In this document: positions 1 through 9,128 of the stretch, one piece after another
Position numbering within the stretch: the stretch's first letter is position 1
Layout: each line of letters begins with the position of its first letter
Source of the DNA: an uncultured Acetobacteraceae bacterium
GTDB lineage: Bacteria; Pseudomonadota; Alphaproteobacteria; Acetobacterales; Acetobacteraceae
DNA length: 64,000 nt
Assembly (NCBI GenBank): GCA_946476985.1
Contig: CAMKWS010000002.1
Span: 185,958 to 249,957, forward strand
Direction: 5' to 3'
Translations under genes and position numbers: made by a program
The notes under the pieces: model-generated
Databases searched by the model: none
Told to the model about the DNA's origin: nothing
What the model saw: only the letters and a program-made list of their open reading frames with translations

Positions 1-1
1 C

Positions 2-1492
2 GCCCGCCATGGTGAAGCTTATTTTCGTGCAGGCGAACATCGTGTCATCCGCCGCCTTCTTGAGGGGGGCCCGTGCGTTCTCGCAACAGGCGGCGGGGCT
101 TGGATGCATGAACAGACACGCGCCCTTATTAATGACCGCCCTGATATCTGCACCGTCTGGCTACATACTCCTATGAATGTGCTGCTCAAACGTTTATCAC
201 ACGCCCGCACACACCGCCCCCTCCTTGCACAAGGCAAAACAGAGGAGACCTTACGCTCCCTCGCCGCACAGCGTTATCCTCTTTATGCAACAGCAGATAT
301 TATCATTCATTGTGGAGATGAAAGCGTGGAACAAAGCGTACAAAACATAAGCAAAACACTCGCAAATACATCCCTCCCTCACCATGTCCCTGTTGCTTTA
401 GCTGGGCATCAATACGATGTCACAATCGGGGCAGGTCTTCTGCAGGATGCAGCGTCTCGTATTATTCCGCATCTCTCCAACAAGCATGCCATTATCTTAA
501 CAGATGAAACAGTTGCCGCTCTGCATCTAGACAGCTTAACCCGCAGCTTCGAAACACACGATATCCGCCTTGATGTTCTTACCGTTCCAGCTGGAGAGGC
601 CAGTAAATCCCTCTCTCGTTTTGAGCAAATTATGGAAGAAATGCTCGCTCGCGGTATTGAGCGTGGCACTACCCTTATTGCCCTTGGCGGCGGTGTCGTA
701 GGAGATTTAGGCGGCTTTATCGCGGCAACAGCTCTTCGTGGAATTCCATTTATCCAAATTCCTACAACTCTATTAGCCCAGGTCGATAGCTCTGTTGGTG
801 GAAAAACCGGTATTAATGCCCGTGCAGGAAAAAATCTCATCGGTGCCTTTTGGCAACCCCGCCTTGTTCTTGCTGATACAGGTACTCTAAGCACACTTCC
901 CCAACGTCAGCTCGTGGCTGGATATGCCGAAATCATTAAATCAGGCTTAATTGCTGACCCTGAACTCTTCGCATGGTGTGAGCAAAACGGCCAAGCCTTA
1001 CTCGCAGGAGACCCCGCAACATTAGGTGAAGCCGTCCGGCGTGCATGCAGCTTTAAAGCAGGTGTTGTCCGTGCAGATGAACGTGAAAACGCCAAGCAAG
1101 GGGGGCGAGCTCTCCTTAACCTTGGCCATACATTTGCACATGCTTTTGAAGCTGAATTTCATTATGATGGGCGACTTCTTCACGGCGAAGCTGTATCCAT
1201 CGGATTACATATGGCGCTTGCCCTCTCTGTCAAAATGGGCCTTGCTCCTCAAGAAGACCTCCAGCGCCTAGACGCCCATCTTCATGCCTTAAAAATGCCT
1301 GCCAGCGTCAAGGACCTCCCCCACCCGCTCAGCAGCGCAACATTAATCAAGCATATGGGGCGTGATAAAAAACTAAGAGATGGTAAGGTAAGCTTCGTCC
1401 TCCTACGAGGCATCGGCCAAGCCTTTACATGCCGCGATGTCTCCATGGATGATGTACTTTCCTTACTGCAAGAAGAAGGCTTTCCTGCATAG
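2..1492 (+). CDS. aroKB: Bifunctional shikimate kinase / 3-dehydroquinate synthase, 5'-truncated by window edge
   Basis: The frame is open from base 2, so the gene begins before the window. The first ~115 codons are the C-terminal part of a shikimate kinase: VLATGGGAW is the shikimate-binding glycine loop, followed by ETR-like ALIND and the TVWLHTP strand. From about codon 127 the same frame continues into a full 3-dehydroquinate synthase, with VPAGEASKS, the NAD-binding GGGVVGD, PTTLLAQVDSSVGGKTGIN and LNLGHTFAHAFE (metal-binding His). The two enzymes catalyse shikimate phosphorylation and formation of dehydroquinate, both in aromatic amino acid synthesis. No stop or start separates them, so this is a fusion, as known from some alphaproteobacteria. 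A perfect AT-rich hairpin follows the stop. Confidence 0.93.
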   Translation, partial: ARHGEAYFRAGEHRVIRRLLEGGPCVLATGGGAWMHEQTRALINDRPDICTVWLHTPMNVLLKRLSHARTHRPLLAQGKTEETLRSLAAQRYPLYATADIIIHCGDESVEQSVQNISKTLANTSLPHHVPVALAGHQYDVTIGAGLLQDAASRIIPHLSNKHAIILTDETVAALHLDSLTRSFETHDIRLDVLTVPAGEASKSLSRFEQIMEEMLARGIERGTTLIALGGGVVGDLGGFIAATALRGIPFIQIPTTLLAQVDSSVGGKTGINARAGKNLIGAFWQPRLVLADTGTLSTLPQRQLVAGYAEIIKSGLIADPELFAWCEQNGQALLAGDPATLGEAVRRACSFKAGVVRADERENAKQGGRALLNLGHTFAHAFEAEFHYDGRLLHGEAVSIGLHMALALSVKMGLAPQEDLQRLDAHLHALKMPASVKDLPHPLSSATLIKHMGRDKKLRDGKVSFVLLRGIGQAFTCRDVSMDDVLSLLQEEGFPA

Positions 1493-1503
1493 TTATATTT
1501 AAA

Positions 1504-1548
1504 TCCTATATAGTAAACTCACCCCTTACATTTGTTTACTATATAGGA
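1504..1548 (+). terminator. Perfect 15-bp AT-rich hairpin after aroKB
   Basis: Arms 1504-1518 and 1534-1548 are exact reverse complements with a 15-base loop, beginning 12 bases after the aroKB stop and followed by a T-rich stretch (GTTTATTTTT). It is the obvious candidate terminator for aroKB. The arms are mostly A/T, unlike the GC-rich stems elsewhere in this window. Confidence 0.6.
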
Positions 1549-1807
1549 GCGTTTATTTTTGAATTTTTCTTCAATATCAAAATAATAAACACAGACAATG
1601 ACACATATATAAAACAAAATCCTATTACAGATATATAAGAAACTTATTATCACCAATTCCATTAACTAAAATATCGCCATCAAAAACTAAAAAGAATATT
1701 TTATTCATTTCGAATTGGAAACATAAATATCAAACATCACGAAGATGTTAAAAAGTAAATATTGTTCAAATTTACGTTACTTACTTATATCATTTTGTGT
1801 GTTCTAT

Positions 1808-1836
1808 TTGACACACCTCAACAATTCTATTCGATA
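1808..1836 (+). promoter_or_regulatory. Candidate promoter of first OmpA-like gene
   Basis: A perfect -35 hexamer TTGACA (1808-1813) is followed after 17 bases by TCGATA (1831-1836), a poor -10. If used it would give a leader of about 145 bases. The -35 match is directly seen; its use is inference. Confidence 0.3.
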
Positions 1837-1986
1837 TCAATAAAAAAACTCCTTAACCTTCTAATCTCCTTTCCTTATCCTCTCAATGGTCGGCCACGTT
1901 GCTTAGGCTATGCGCTTCCTTTCACATAATGCCTCATGTAATGTTCTGGCTGTTTGTATTCATTAAGTTAAAGATTGAGGAAGTAA

Positions 1987-3120
1987 ATGCGTATCCGTAA
2001 TGCACTTCTCGCCATGACATCAATGGTGGCGCTACCATCCCTTGCTATGGCCAGCACAATTACCGGCCCATATATTGAAGGCGCTGGCGGTTATAACCTT
2101 GTTCAGCATCAAAGCATTCGTACTGGCTCTGCTGGCGACACAAGCCGGGGCGCTAGCGACATTGGTAAGGCGCATTTCGGTAGCGGTTATAACGGATATT
2201 TCTCCGCTGGTTATGGTTTCGGTAACGGCCTCCGCGCTGAGCTGGAAGGCAACTATAACCAAACAAACATCACACGCCTTGGCGGTGCTTACACAGCAGA
2301 CGGCAACAAAAAAGCCCATGGTAAAGACCAAGGCTACGGCATGTTCGCCAATGTGCTTTATGACATTGACCTCTCCAAATTTGGGATCAATGTTCCTGTA
2401 ACCCCATTCGTCGGTCTGGGTGCTGGTTATATGTGGCAGAATTACCGCCACGTTCGTAACAGCAATGGCTATCCTGGCCTTAACGGCACAAAGGGCAGCT
2501 TTGCTGCACAAGGTATCCTTGGTGCCGCTTATGATATCCCTGGCGTACGCGGTCTTGCTCTTACGGCACAATATCGCTTCATCGGTCAGGTGGGTTCCAG
2601 CAGTGGCGTTTCCCTCGGTCGTATGCACGGAACAGATGGCGACCGTGTAGATGTTGGTACACGCTATACGCACCAGTTCCTCTTTGGGCTACGCTACGCT
2701 TTCAACAGCAAAGCAAAACAACAAGAAGCTGCTCCTGTCGCTCCTGTTGTAGCTCCGCCACCTGTGCAGGTTGCACGCACATATCTTGTCTTCTTCGACT
2801 GGGCACAAGCAAACCTCACGGAACGTGGGCGCGCAGTCGTTGCGCAGGCTGTTCAAGCCTCTGCTCATGTGCAGACAACACGCATCGAAGTTAACGGCTA
2901 TGCTGATAACTCCGCAATTCGCCCTGGTGAATATGGTGCGAAATTCAATCACGCCCTCTCTGTTCGCCGCGCTAACAGTGTCAAAGCCGAGCTGATCCGC
3001 CTTGGCATCCCAGCAGCTGCTATTGATATCCATGGTTACGGCGTAAACAACCCATCCGTGCCAACGCCTCACAACACACGTGAGCCACAGAACCGTCGCG
3101 TGGAAATTATCCTGAAATAA
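1987..3120 (+). CDS. OmpA-like outer-membrane protein, copy A
   Basis: 377 residues. A signal peptide ends at about residue 22 (SLAMA-S). Residues ~23-238 are glycine/aromatic-rich with the alternation of an eight-stranded beta-barrel. A proline/alanine/valine linker follows (~247-261), then an OmpA-type peptidoglycan-binding domain (~262-377) with VNGYADNSA (the NGYAD aspartate), the LSVRRANSV helix and terminal NRRVEIILK. It should anchor the outer membrane to peptidoglycan. The ribosome binding site GAGGAAG sits just before ATG. It is a close paralogue of the next gene, with near-identical signal peptides and a shared upstream CTGGCTGTTTG element (1946-1956). A GC-rich terminator follows. 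Confidence 0.9.
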   Translation: MRIRNALLAMTSMVALPSLAMASTITGPYIEGAGGYNLVQHQSIRTGSAGDTSRGASDIGKAHFGSGYNGYFSAGYGFGNGLRAELEGNYNQTNITRLGGAYTADGNKKAHGKDQGYGMFANVLYDIDLSKFGINVPVTPFVGLGAGYMWQNYRHVRNSNGYPGLNGTKGSFAAQGILGAAYDIPGVRGLALTAQYRFIGQVGSSSGVSLGRMHGTDGDRVDVGTRYTHQFLFGLRYAFNSKAKQQEAAPVAPVVAPPPVQVARTYLVFFDWAQANLTERGRAVVAQAVQASAHVQTTRIEVNGYADNSAIRPGEYGAKFNHALSVRRANSVKAELIRLGIPAAAIDIHGYGVNNPSVPTPHNTREPQNRRVEIILK

Positions 3121-3150
3121 TTTCAGGCTCAGCCACCGTTGATTCAACAG

Positions 3151-3182
3151 AAAGGGCGCCCTTCACGGGTGCCCTTTCTTGT
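3151..3182 (+). terminator. Rho-independent terminator of OmpA-like copy A
   Basis: Stem 3151-3161 pairs with 3167-3177 (11 bp, one G-T pair, loop TTCAC), followed by a T-rich tract. It lies 30 bases after the stop. Confidence 0.85.
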
Positions 3183-3287
3183 TTGTGCTCAAACACCCTA
3201 ACAACATATTTTTCTCAAAAACACTCATTCTCTATTTAGACTGCATTAAACGAAATATTTTTATACAATCACAAAAATAAGATTATT

Positions 3288-3318
3288 TTGAAACTATACC
3301 CAGGTAATTACTTATAAA
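3288..3318 (+). promoter_or_regulatory. Candidate promoter of second OmpA-like gene
   Basis: TTGAAA (3288-3293) and TATAAA (3313-3318), 19 bases apart (18 if TTATAA is used). This lies about 180 bases before the start codon. Both hexamers are good but the spacing is slightly long. Confidence 0.35.
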
Positions 3319-3500
3319 GAACATTACCGCTACGGTTTACCTAACAAGCCTCACCTTGAACTACTTTTAGGCATTGAAAAACCTTAACTTTCATTCTATT
3401 TTCTCATATAAATGTACCGTTAGCTGGCTCTATACGGCGGCCCTTAGGCTTCTTCCACCATGCTGGCTGTTTGCAATCACATAGAAAACAGAGGAAGTAG

Positions 3501-4652
3501 ATGCGTATTCGTAATGCACTTCTCGCCATGACATCAATGGTGGCGCTGCCATCTCTCGCCATGGCCAGCACAATCACCGGCCCGTATATTGAAGGCGCTG
3601 GCGGTTATAACCTTGTTCAACATCAAAGCGTTCGCGTTGGGGATGGTGAAAATATTCACCGTTCTGCCGATGGCGCCTTTGGTAAAGCCCATTTCGGCAG
3701 CGGTTATAATGGCTACTTCTCTGCCGGTTATGGTTTCGGTAATGGCTTTCGTGCTGAGCTAGAAGGCAACTATAACCAAACAAACATCACGCGCCTTGGC
3801 GGTGCTTACACAACAGACGGCAACAAAAAAGCCCATGGCAAAGACCAAGGCTACGGCATGTTCGCCAATGTTCTGTATGATATTGACCTTGCCCAGTTTG
3901 GCATCAATGTTCCTGTAACCCCATTCGTTGGGCTGGGTGCTGGCTATATGTGGCAGCATTACGGCAAGGTTTATAATCGTGCTGCAGGTTCTAACCCTAT
4001 GATCAATGGGACACAGGGTAGCTTCGCTGCGCAGGGTATCGCCGGTGCTGCTTATGATGTTCCAGGCGTTCCTGGCCTCGCACTCACAGCGCAATATCGC
4101 TTTATCGGCCAAGCTGGCTCATCAGGGGGTGTTACCAACGGGCGCATTTACACTAAAGGCTCCAACGGTGGCGATCGCGTTGGCTTTGGCACACGCTACA
4201 CGCACCAATTTCTCTTTGGCCTACGTTATGCCTTCAATAACAATCCTCCTGCCCCCCCTGCTCCAGCAGCGGCCCCTATCGTTGCACCACCTCCTGCACA
4301 GGTTGCTCGTACATACCTCGTCTTCTTCGATTGGGGTAAAGCAGACTTAACCGGACGTGCTCGTGAGATCGTAGCACAAGCTGCTCAAGCATCTACCCAT
4401 GTACAAACAACACGCATCGAAGTTAATGGCTACGCTGATAGCTCTGCAGCGCATCCTGGCCCACGTGGCGAGAGATACAACATGCACATCTCACTTCTAC
4501 GTGCGAAGAGTGTTAAAGCTGAGCTGATCCGTATGGGAGTGCCTGGCACGGCTATTGATATTCGTGGATTTGGCGATTCTCATCCACTTGTGGCCACAGC
4601 GAAAGACACACGTGAACCACAAAACCGTCGCGTAGAAATTATTCTGAAGTAA
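3501..4652 (+). CDS. OmpA-like outer-membrane protein, copy B
   Basis: 383 residues, built like copy A: the same signal peptide (cut near residue 22), a beta-barrel rich in Gly, Tyr and Phe, a longer proline/alanine linker and a C-terminal OmpA domain. The peptidoglycan-contact region reads NGYADSSA, then ISLLRAKSV, then NRRVEIILK, so the key Asp and Arg are kept. Differences from copy A cluster in predicted surface loops (for example after NLVQHQS and after YMWQ) and in the region following NGYAD. The start is set by GAGGAAG before ATG. The pair most likely arose by tandem duplication with later loop divergence, and may be differentially regulated. A terminator follows. Confidence 0.9.
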   Translation: MRIRNALLAMTSMVALPSLAMASTITGPYIEGAGGYNLVQHQSVRVGDGENIHRSADGAFGKAHFGSGYNGYFSAGYGFGNGFRAELEGNYNQTNITRLGGAYTTDGNKKAHGKDQGYGMFANVLYDIDLAQFGINVPVTPFVGLGAGYMWQHYGKVYNRAAGSNPMINGTQGSFAAQGIAGAAYDVPGVPGLALTAQYRFIGQAGSSGGVTNGRIYTKGSNGGDRVGFGTRYTHQFLFGLRYAFNNNPPAPPAPAAAPIVAPPPAQVARTYLVFFDWGKADLTGRAREIVAQAAQASTHVQTTRIEVNGYADSSAAHPGPRGERYNMHISLLRAKSVKAELIRMGVPGTAIDIRGFGDSHPLVATAKDTREPQNRRVEIILK

Positions 4653-4689
4653 TATTTATAATAGAAAACATATTCTACGTCGCAGCTTC

Positions 4690-4724
4690 AAAGGGGCGTC
4701 CTGTGCGGGGCGCCTCTTTTTTAT
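4690..4724 (+). terminator. Rho-independent terminator of OmpA-like copy B
   Basis: AAAGGGGCGT at 4690-4699 pairs (with G-T pairs) with the GCGCCTCTTT arm at about 4710-4719, and T residues follow. It lies about 40 bases after the stop. Confidence 0.8.
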
Positions 4725-4817
4725 ACCGTGCAATGAAATATTATTTCCCCACAGCCTCTTTCATATAAGAACTAAACTGACTACAAGGCTTGGCATATAA
4801 ACCCTTTCATATTTTAT

Positions 4818-5291
4818 GTGCCCGCGATGCTTTGCTTTTTTAAAAACAATATTCACCACCTACAACGTTTCATACGTTTTGGAATGGTCGGTGTAGCGGG
4901 CTTTTTGGTTGACTGGGCGAGCGTTTCTCTTCTTCGTCCTGTCATCGGCTTGCATATTGCAACACTGCTCGCTTACGTTATTGCTTCTAGCAACAATTGG
5001 CTTCTGAATCGTTACTTCACTTTCCATGATTGCTGCCGGAAGCATTTTACACTACGCCAGCAATGGATTCGTTTTACCCTCGCCAACTTACCCGGCTTCA
5101 TCATTAACCGTGGTATTGTTCTGACACTTTTCCAAATATGGCCTATCACACGCCATTATCCCGTTATTGCCCTTCTTTGTGGTACGGCCGGTGGAATGTT
5201 TATTAACTTCACGCTCTGCCATCACTTTGTTTTTAAAAAGAAAAAAAACGAGCAACTCTCGAAAAAAACACAAGAAAGACCCCGCGCTTAA
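4818..5291 (+). CDS. GtrA-family small membrane protein
   Basis: 157 residues with four hydrophobic segments (roughly 17-38, 42-62, 80-103, 110-133), the arrangement of the GtrA family. The motifs FGMVGVAGFLVDW, NNWLLNRYFTF near the second helix and a basic tail after FVFKKKK are typical. Family members are thought to help move lipid-linked sugars across the membrane or assist cell-surface glycosylation. No glycosyltransferase partner lies beside it here. The start is uncertain: GTG at 4818 or ATG at 4827, neither with a clear ribosome binding site. It is followed by about 140 bases before alaS. Confidence 0.8.
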   Translation: MPAMLCFFKNNIHHLQRFIRFGMVGVAGFLVDWASVSLLRPVIGLHIATLLAYVIASSNNWLLNRYFTFHDCCRKHFTLRQQWIRFTLANLPGFIINRGIVLTLFQIWPITRHYPVIALLCGTAGGMFINFTLCHHFVFKKKKNEQLSKKTQERPRA

Positions 5292-5430
5292 GCTACACAC
5301 TTGCGCGTTCTTCCCCCTACATAGCTGCTTCTTTCATCGCTTCCCGTATCGAAACATTTCCAACGCATTGAAAATCGTCTAGAAATACGAAACATTTTCT
5401 GTCTCTGTCGGGAACCAGACGCGCAAACTT

Positions 5431-8070
5431 ATGACCAGCACAAACGATATCCGCTCCACATTCCTTGAATATTTTGCCTCTCACGGGCATCAAATTCTGC
5501 CATCAGCCCCTCTGGTTCCTCAGAACGACCCTTCTCTGCTCTTTACTAATGCAGGAATGGTCCCGTTTAAGAACGTCTTTACCGGCCAAGAAACACGTCC
5601 CTACAAACGGGCAACAACAGCTCAAAAGGTTGTACGTGCAGGTGGCAAGCATAATGATCTTGATAATGTCGGCTATACCGCACGCCACCACACCTTCTTT
5701 GAAATGATGGGCAATTTCAGCTTTGGAGACTATTTCAAAGCTGAAGTTATCGAATTCGCCTGGACCCTTCTAACAAAAGGCTTTGGCATCTCTCCTGAGA
5801 AGCTACTCGTCACAGTTTATGCCGACGACACGGAAGCTGCGACCCTCTGGAAGAAAATAGCAGGCCTACCGGACGAGAAAATCATCCCTATCGCAACCTC
5901 GGATAACTTCTGGCGCATGGGGGACACTGGCCCTTGCGGCCCTTCATCCGAGATCTTCTACGACCACGGTCCTTCCGTCGCTGGTGGCCCTCCTGGCAGC
6001 CCAGATGAAGATGGGGATCGTTTTGTTGAGATTTGGAACCTCGTCTTCATGCAGTTCTTTGAAGAAGGTGAAGGCAAGCGTACAAATCTTCCTCACCCAT
6101 CCATTGATACAGGTATGGGGCTGGAGCGTTTCGCTGCTGTCATGCAGGGGAAAAAAGATAATTACGACACAGATACTCTGCGTGCGCTAATTGAAGCCTC
6201 TGCCGACTTAATGAAACAAGATGCCGATGGCCAGTTCAAAACCAGCCATCGTGTCGTGGCCGATCACCTACGCTCCACAGCCTTCTTAATCTCCGATGGC
6301 GTTCTCCCTTCTCGTGAAGGGCGCGGCTATGTGCTGCGGCGTATTATGCGCCGTGCGATGCGTCACCTTCACCTCATGGGCGCAAAAGAGCCTGTATTCT
6401 ACCGTCTGCTACCTGCACTCATCCAGCAGATGGGCCATGCTTATCCTGAACTTAACCAGCATAAAGCCCTCATTACTGAGACCATGAAAGGTGAAGAAGA
6501 ACGCTTCGCAAGTCTCTTGGGGCGCGGAATGAATCTACTAGAAGATGAAATCACACGTATCTCTTCTAATGGCCTTCTCTCCGGTGATGTCGCCTTTAAG
6601 CTTTATGATACATTTGGCTTCCCGCTAGACCTCACACAGGATGTTTTACGCGAACGTGGTCATAAAGTAGATGAAGCAGGCTTTGAGGCTGCGATGGCTG
6701 AGCAGCGTCAACGTGCTCGTGCCTCTTGGGTAGGGTCTGGTGATAGCACAGTTGAGACTGTGTGGTTCGATGCTCGTGACCGCTTTGGCGCAACAGAATT
6801 CCTTGGGTATGTGACAGAACAAGCTGATGCTGAGGTCCAAGCTATCTTCCGTGGGAATGATGAGCTTGCCGAGGCCAAAGCTGGCGATGACGTTGCTATT
6901 CTTCTCAACCAATCTCCCTTCTACGGGGAAAGTGGCGGGCAGGTTGGCGACCACGGAACATTGACCGCTGCCGGTCTCAAAGTTGAGATTACAGATACCC
7001 AGAAAAAGAATGGTGATCTTATCGTTCATCTCGGTAAGGTTGTTGAAGGGAACCTCAAACCGGGGATGGAAGTCCACGCTGAGATTGATCATGAACGCCG
7101 CTCCGCTGTACGTGGGCACCATTCTGCAACACATCTGCTGCATGAAGCACTACGCCGCCATATTGGTGAGCATGTTACACAAAAAGGCAGCCTAAACTCA
7201 CCTGACCGCCTGCGTTTTGATATCAGCCAGCCTCGCCCCCTAACGGATGATGAGCTGAGAGCTATTGAAGCCGACGTAAACGCACGCATTCGCCAGAATA
7301 GCCCTGTTGAGACACGCCTCATGACACAAGAACAGGCTATTGAGAGCGGTGCTATGGCCCTCTTTGGTGAGAAATATGGCGATGAGGTCCGTGTTGTTTT
7401 CATGGGCAATGAAGACGCCAACAACCGCCAAGCTTACTCTATTGAGCTTTGCGGCGGCACTCATGTAAACCGTTTAGGAGAGATTGGCCTCTTCCGTATT
7501 GTTTCCGAAACAGGTGTCTCCTCTGGCGTCCGCCGTATTGAGGCTGTTTGTGGTAAGGCAGCAGAACAAACTGTACAACAAACAGAAACACTCCTCTCTG
7601 ATATTGCCGGCCTGCTTAAAGTTACTCCAAGCGAAACGCCTGCTCGCCTTGCCGCCCTACTAGAAGAACGTAAGTCCCTTAATGCTCAGATTTCCGCACT
7701 TCAACATAAGCTTGCCACGGGTGAAGGTACGGCATCTAGCGAAACAGTAAATGGCATCACACTCGCTGCACGCCTGCTAGAAGATGTAAACCCGAAAGAC
7801 CTTAAGGGGCTTGCTGATGGGCTTCTTAAACAGATTTCCTCTGGTGTTGTTGCTCTCATCTCCAATGCAAATGAGCGCGGCAGTGTTGTTATTGCTGTCA
7901 GTAAAGACCTTACCGACCGCTTTAATGCAGTAGATCTCGCCCGCGCCGCCTCTGCTCTTATGGGTGGTAAAGGTGGTGGTGGACGCCCAGACATGGCCCA
8001 AGCTGGTGGCGCAGAGCCTGCTGCTGATGCCGTATTTGCAATGCTACGAGAGACACTTTCACAAGGCTGA
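5431..8070 (+). CDS. alaS: Alanine-tRNA ligase
   Basis: 879 residues, the normal full length. It charges tRNA-Ala and edits mischarged Ser/Gly. The N-terminal class II catalytic core is clear ([30 protein letters not shown], then the GMGLERFA motif 3). The editing domain has HHSATHLLH near residue 560 and CGGTH near residue 673, which together supply the zinc ligands. The C-terminal C-Ala domain has the glycine-rich [16 protein letters not shown]. The gene stands alone between two intergenic regions and ends in a terminator. Confidence 0.98.
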   Translation: MTSTNDIRSTFLEYFASHGHQILPSAPLVPQNDPSLLFTNAGMVPFKNVFTGQETRPYKRATTAQKVVRAGGKHNDLDNVGYTARHHTFFEMMGNFSFGDYFKAEVIEFAWTLLTKGFGISPEKLLVTVYADDTEAATLWKKIAGLPDEKIIPIATSDNFWRMGDTGPCGPSSEIFYDHGPSVAGGPPGSPDEDGDRFVEIWNLVFMQFFEEGEGKRTNLPHPSIDTGMGLERFAAVMQGKKDNYDTDTLRALIEASADLMKQDADGQFKTSHRVVADHLRSTAFLISDGVLPSREGRGYVLRRIMRRAMRHLHLMGAKEPVFYRLLPALIQQMGHAYPELNQHKALITETMKGEEERFASLLGRGMNLLEDEITRISSNGLLSGDVAFKLYDTFGFPLDLTQDVLRERGHKVDEAGFEAAMAEQRQRARASWVGSGDSTVETVWFDARDRFGATEFLGYVTEQADAEVQAIFRGNDELAEAKAGDDVAILLNQSPFYGESGGQVGDHGTLTAAGLKVEITDTQKKNGDLIVHLGKVVEGNLKPGMEVHAEIDHERRSAVRGHHSATHLLHEALRRHIGEHVTQKGSLNSPDRLRFDISQPRPLTDDELRAIEADVNARIRQNSPVETRLMTQEQAIESGAMALFGEKYGDEVRVVFMGNEDANNRQAYSIELCGGTHVNRLGEIGLFRIVSETGVSSGVRRIEAVCGKAAEQTVQQTETLLSDIAGLLKVTPSETPARLAALLEERKSLNAQISALQHKLATGEGTASSETVNGITLAARLLEDVNPKDLKGLADGLLKQISSGVVALISNANERGSVVIAVSKDLTDRFNAVDLARAASALMGGKGGGGRPDMAQAGGAEPAADAVFAMLRETLSQG

Positions 8071-8100
8071 TAACCCTCTGTAAAAATCTACCTTACCGCC

Positions 8101-8153
8101 ATAAGGGCCGTTGGGATGTTTCCTTCTGAAATATCCTGCGGCCCTTATTTTTA
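8101..8153 (+). terminator. Rho-independent terminator of alaS
   Basis: ATAAGGGCCG (8101-8110) is the exact reverse complement of 8139-8148. The loop is long (28 bases) and a T-rich tract follows. It lies 30 bases after the alaS stop. Confidence 0.75.
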
Positions 8154-8307
8154 TCTTCAATTGCAGCCCTATAAGACGCTTTGCTGATACATTAGCAGCA
8201 TCATGCCAGTAACAATTAAGTTACAAATTACGTTATCATAATGCTTATTAACTACTCTTTTCCTTCTCTCATTGTCCTTCCCGAGAAGGGTATTTTCTCT
8301 CTAGACG

Positions 8308-8331
8308 AACATTAAAAATATTTTTAATGTT
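8308..8331. repeat. 24-bp perfect palindrome upstream of carbonic anhydrase gene
   Basis: Every base of 8308-8331 matches its own reverse complement; the half-site is AACATTAAAAAT. It lies about 100 bases before the start codon. It may be an operator or a cruciform-prone sequence. It is not followed by a run of T typical of a terminator for a neighbouring gene. Confidence 0.7.
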
Positions 8332-8432
8332 TACAGATGGGTAAGATTTATACTCTGCCCGTGTTTTATAACCGCAAGACGCAAACAGGCTGTTTTGTCG
8401 GAATACCTCTTTGACTCAGGAACACAACATAT

Positions 8433-9128
8433 ATGGCCTTCCATCGTAATACCCTTCTGGAACTACTCGATGGTGTCCGCACCTTTGAAGAAGATGTGTA
8501 CCCCCAAAAGAAAGAGCTGTTTGAAAGCCTGGCTTACGACCAGACGCCTGCAACTCTTTTCATCACCTGTGCAGATAGCCGCATTAGCCCGAGCCTCATT
8601 ACGCAGACTGAGCCAGGCGAGCTTTTTCTAATCCGCAATGTAGGTAATATTGTCCCTGCCTATGGGAATATGGTCGGATCTGTTGCTTCGGCGATTGAAT
8701 ATGCTGTAGCGGCTCTTAAAGTTAAAAACATCATCGTTTGTGGGCATTCAAATTGCGGGGCAATGTCTGCCCTCGTAAATTTGGCAACTGCTCCAGAAAA
8801 GCTCAAAAGCGTACCAACCGTTCGCCGCTGGTTGCACAATGCAGAAGCCGCTTACGCCGCTGTGGGGGATCTCCGCGCCGAAGATATGGGGCCAAAGGAT
8901 GTACGCTGCTTAGCTGAGGCGAATGTACGCCTTCAAATCGCACATCTTAAAACACACCCAATTGTCGCAGGTGCCTTGGCCCGTGGGGAATTAAACGTAC
9001 AAGGCTGGTACTACGATATTAAACAAGGGCGTATTTTTATACTCGATGAGCAAACAAAGACAGAGCATTCCGTCTCTGATGCTATGGCTGCCCTTAAGAA
9101 AGGCAGCACCAACACTCTTGCGGGCTAA
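8433..9128 (+). CDS. Beta-class carbonic anhydrase
   Basis: 231 residues, cytoplasmic, with no signal peptide. It interconverts CO2 and bicarbonate. The zinc site is visible as Cys46, Asp48 and Arg50 in CADSR plus His105 and Cys108 in GHSNCGAM, the pattern of plant/bacterial beta enzymes. LIRNVGNIVP is the conserved substrate-pocket strand. The start is an ATG preceded by AGGAA. The downstream secreted nuclease gene may begin inside its 3' end, so the two are probably co-transcribed. A bicarbonate supply for carboxylases and pH balance are the likely roles. Confidence 0.95.
   Translation: MAFHRNTLLELLDGVRTFEEDVYPQKKELFESLAYDQTPATLFITCADSRISPSLITQTEPGELFLIRNVGNIVPAYGNMVGSVASAIEYAVAALKVKNIIVCGHSNCGAMSALVNLATAPEKLKSVPTVRRWLHNAEAAYAAVGDLRAEDMGPKDVRCLAEANVRLQIAHLKTHPIVAGALARGELNVQGWYYDIKQGRIFILDEQTKTEHSVSDAMAALKKGSTNTLAG

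Larger units (their letters stand above)
1493..1986. other. Long AT-rich intergenic region without a gene
   Basis: About 490 bases between aroKB and the first OmpA-like gene. It is much richer in A+T than the flanking genes and every frame is broken early. It holds a perfect 15-bp hairpin near its left end, a TTGACA hexamer at 1808-1813 and the leader of the OmpA-like gene. I see no RNA gene. It may be a long promoter/leader region or the remnant of a lost gene. Confidence 0.6.
3121..3500. other. Intergenic region between the two OmpA-like genes
   Basis: 380 bases without a gene. It holds the copy A terminator at the left end, a candidate promoter at 3288-3318, and motifs shared with the region before copy A: TTAGGCT at 3444-3450 (1903-1909 in copy A) and CTGGCTGTTTG at 3463-3473 (1946-1956). 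This shows that the upstream region was duplicated with the gene. Confidence 0.6.
8071..8432. other. Intergenic region before the carbonic anhydrase gene
   Basis: About 360 bases without a gene. It contains the alaS terminator, an AT-rich stretch, a 24-bp perfect palindrome (8308-8331) and about 100 bases of leader. I found no convincing -35/-10 pair with normal spacing: TTTACA overlaps the palindrome edge, and TATACT and TATAAC occur downstream. Confidence 0.5.

Noticed and set aside
2032-2673. 213-codon minus-strand frame in OmpA-like copy A
   Set aside because: Antisense of the barrel-coding sequence; the same pattern recurs in copy B because of shared sequence, not because it is coding.
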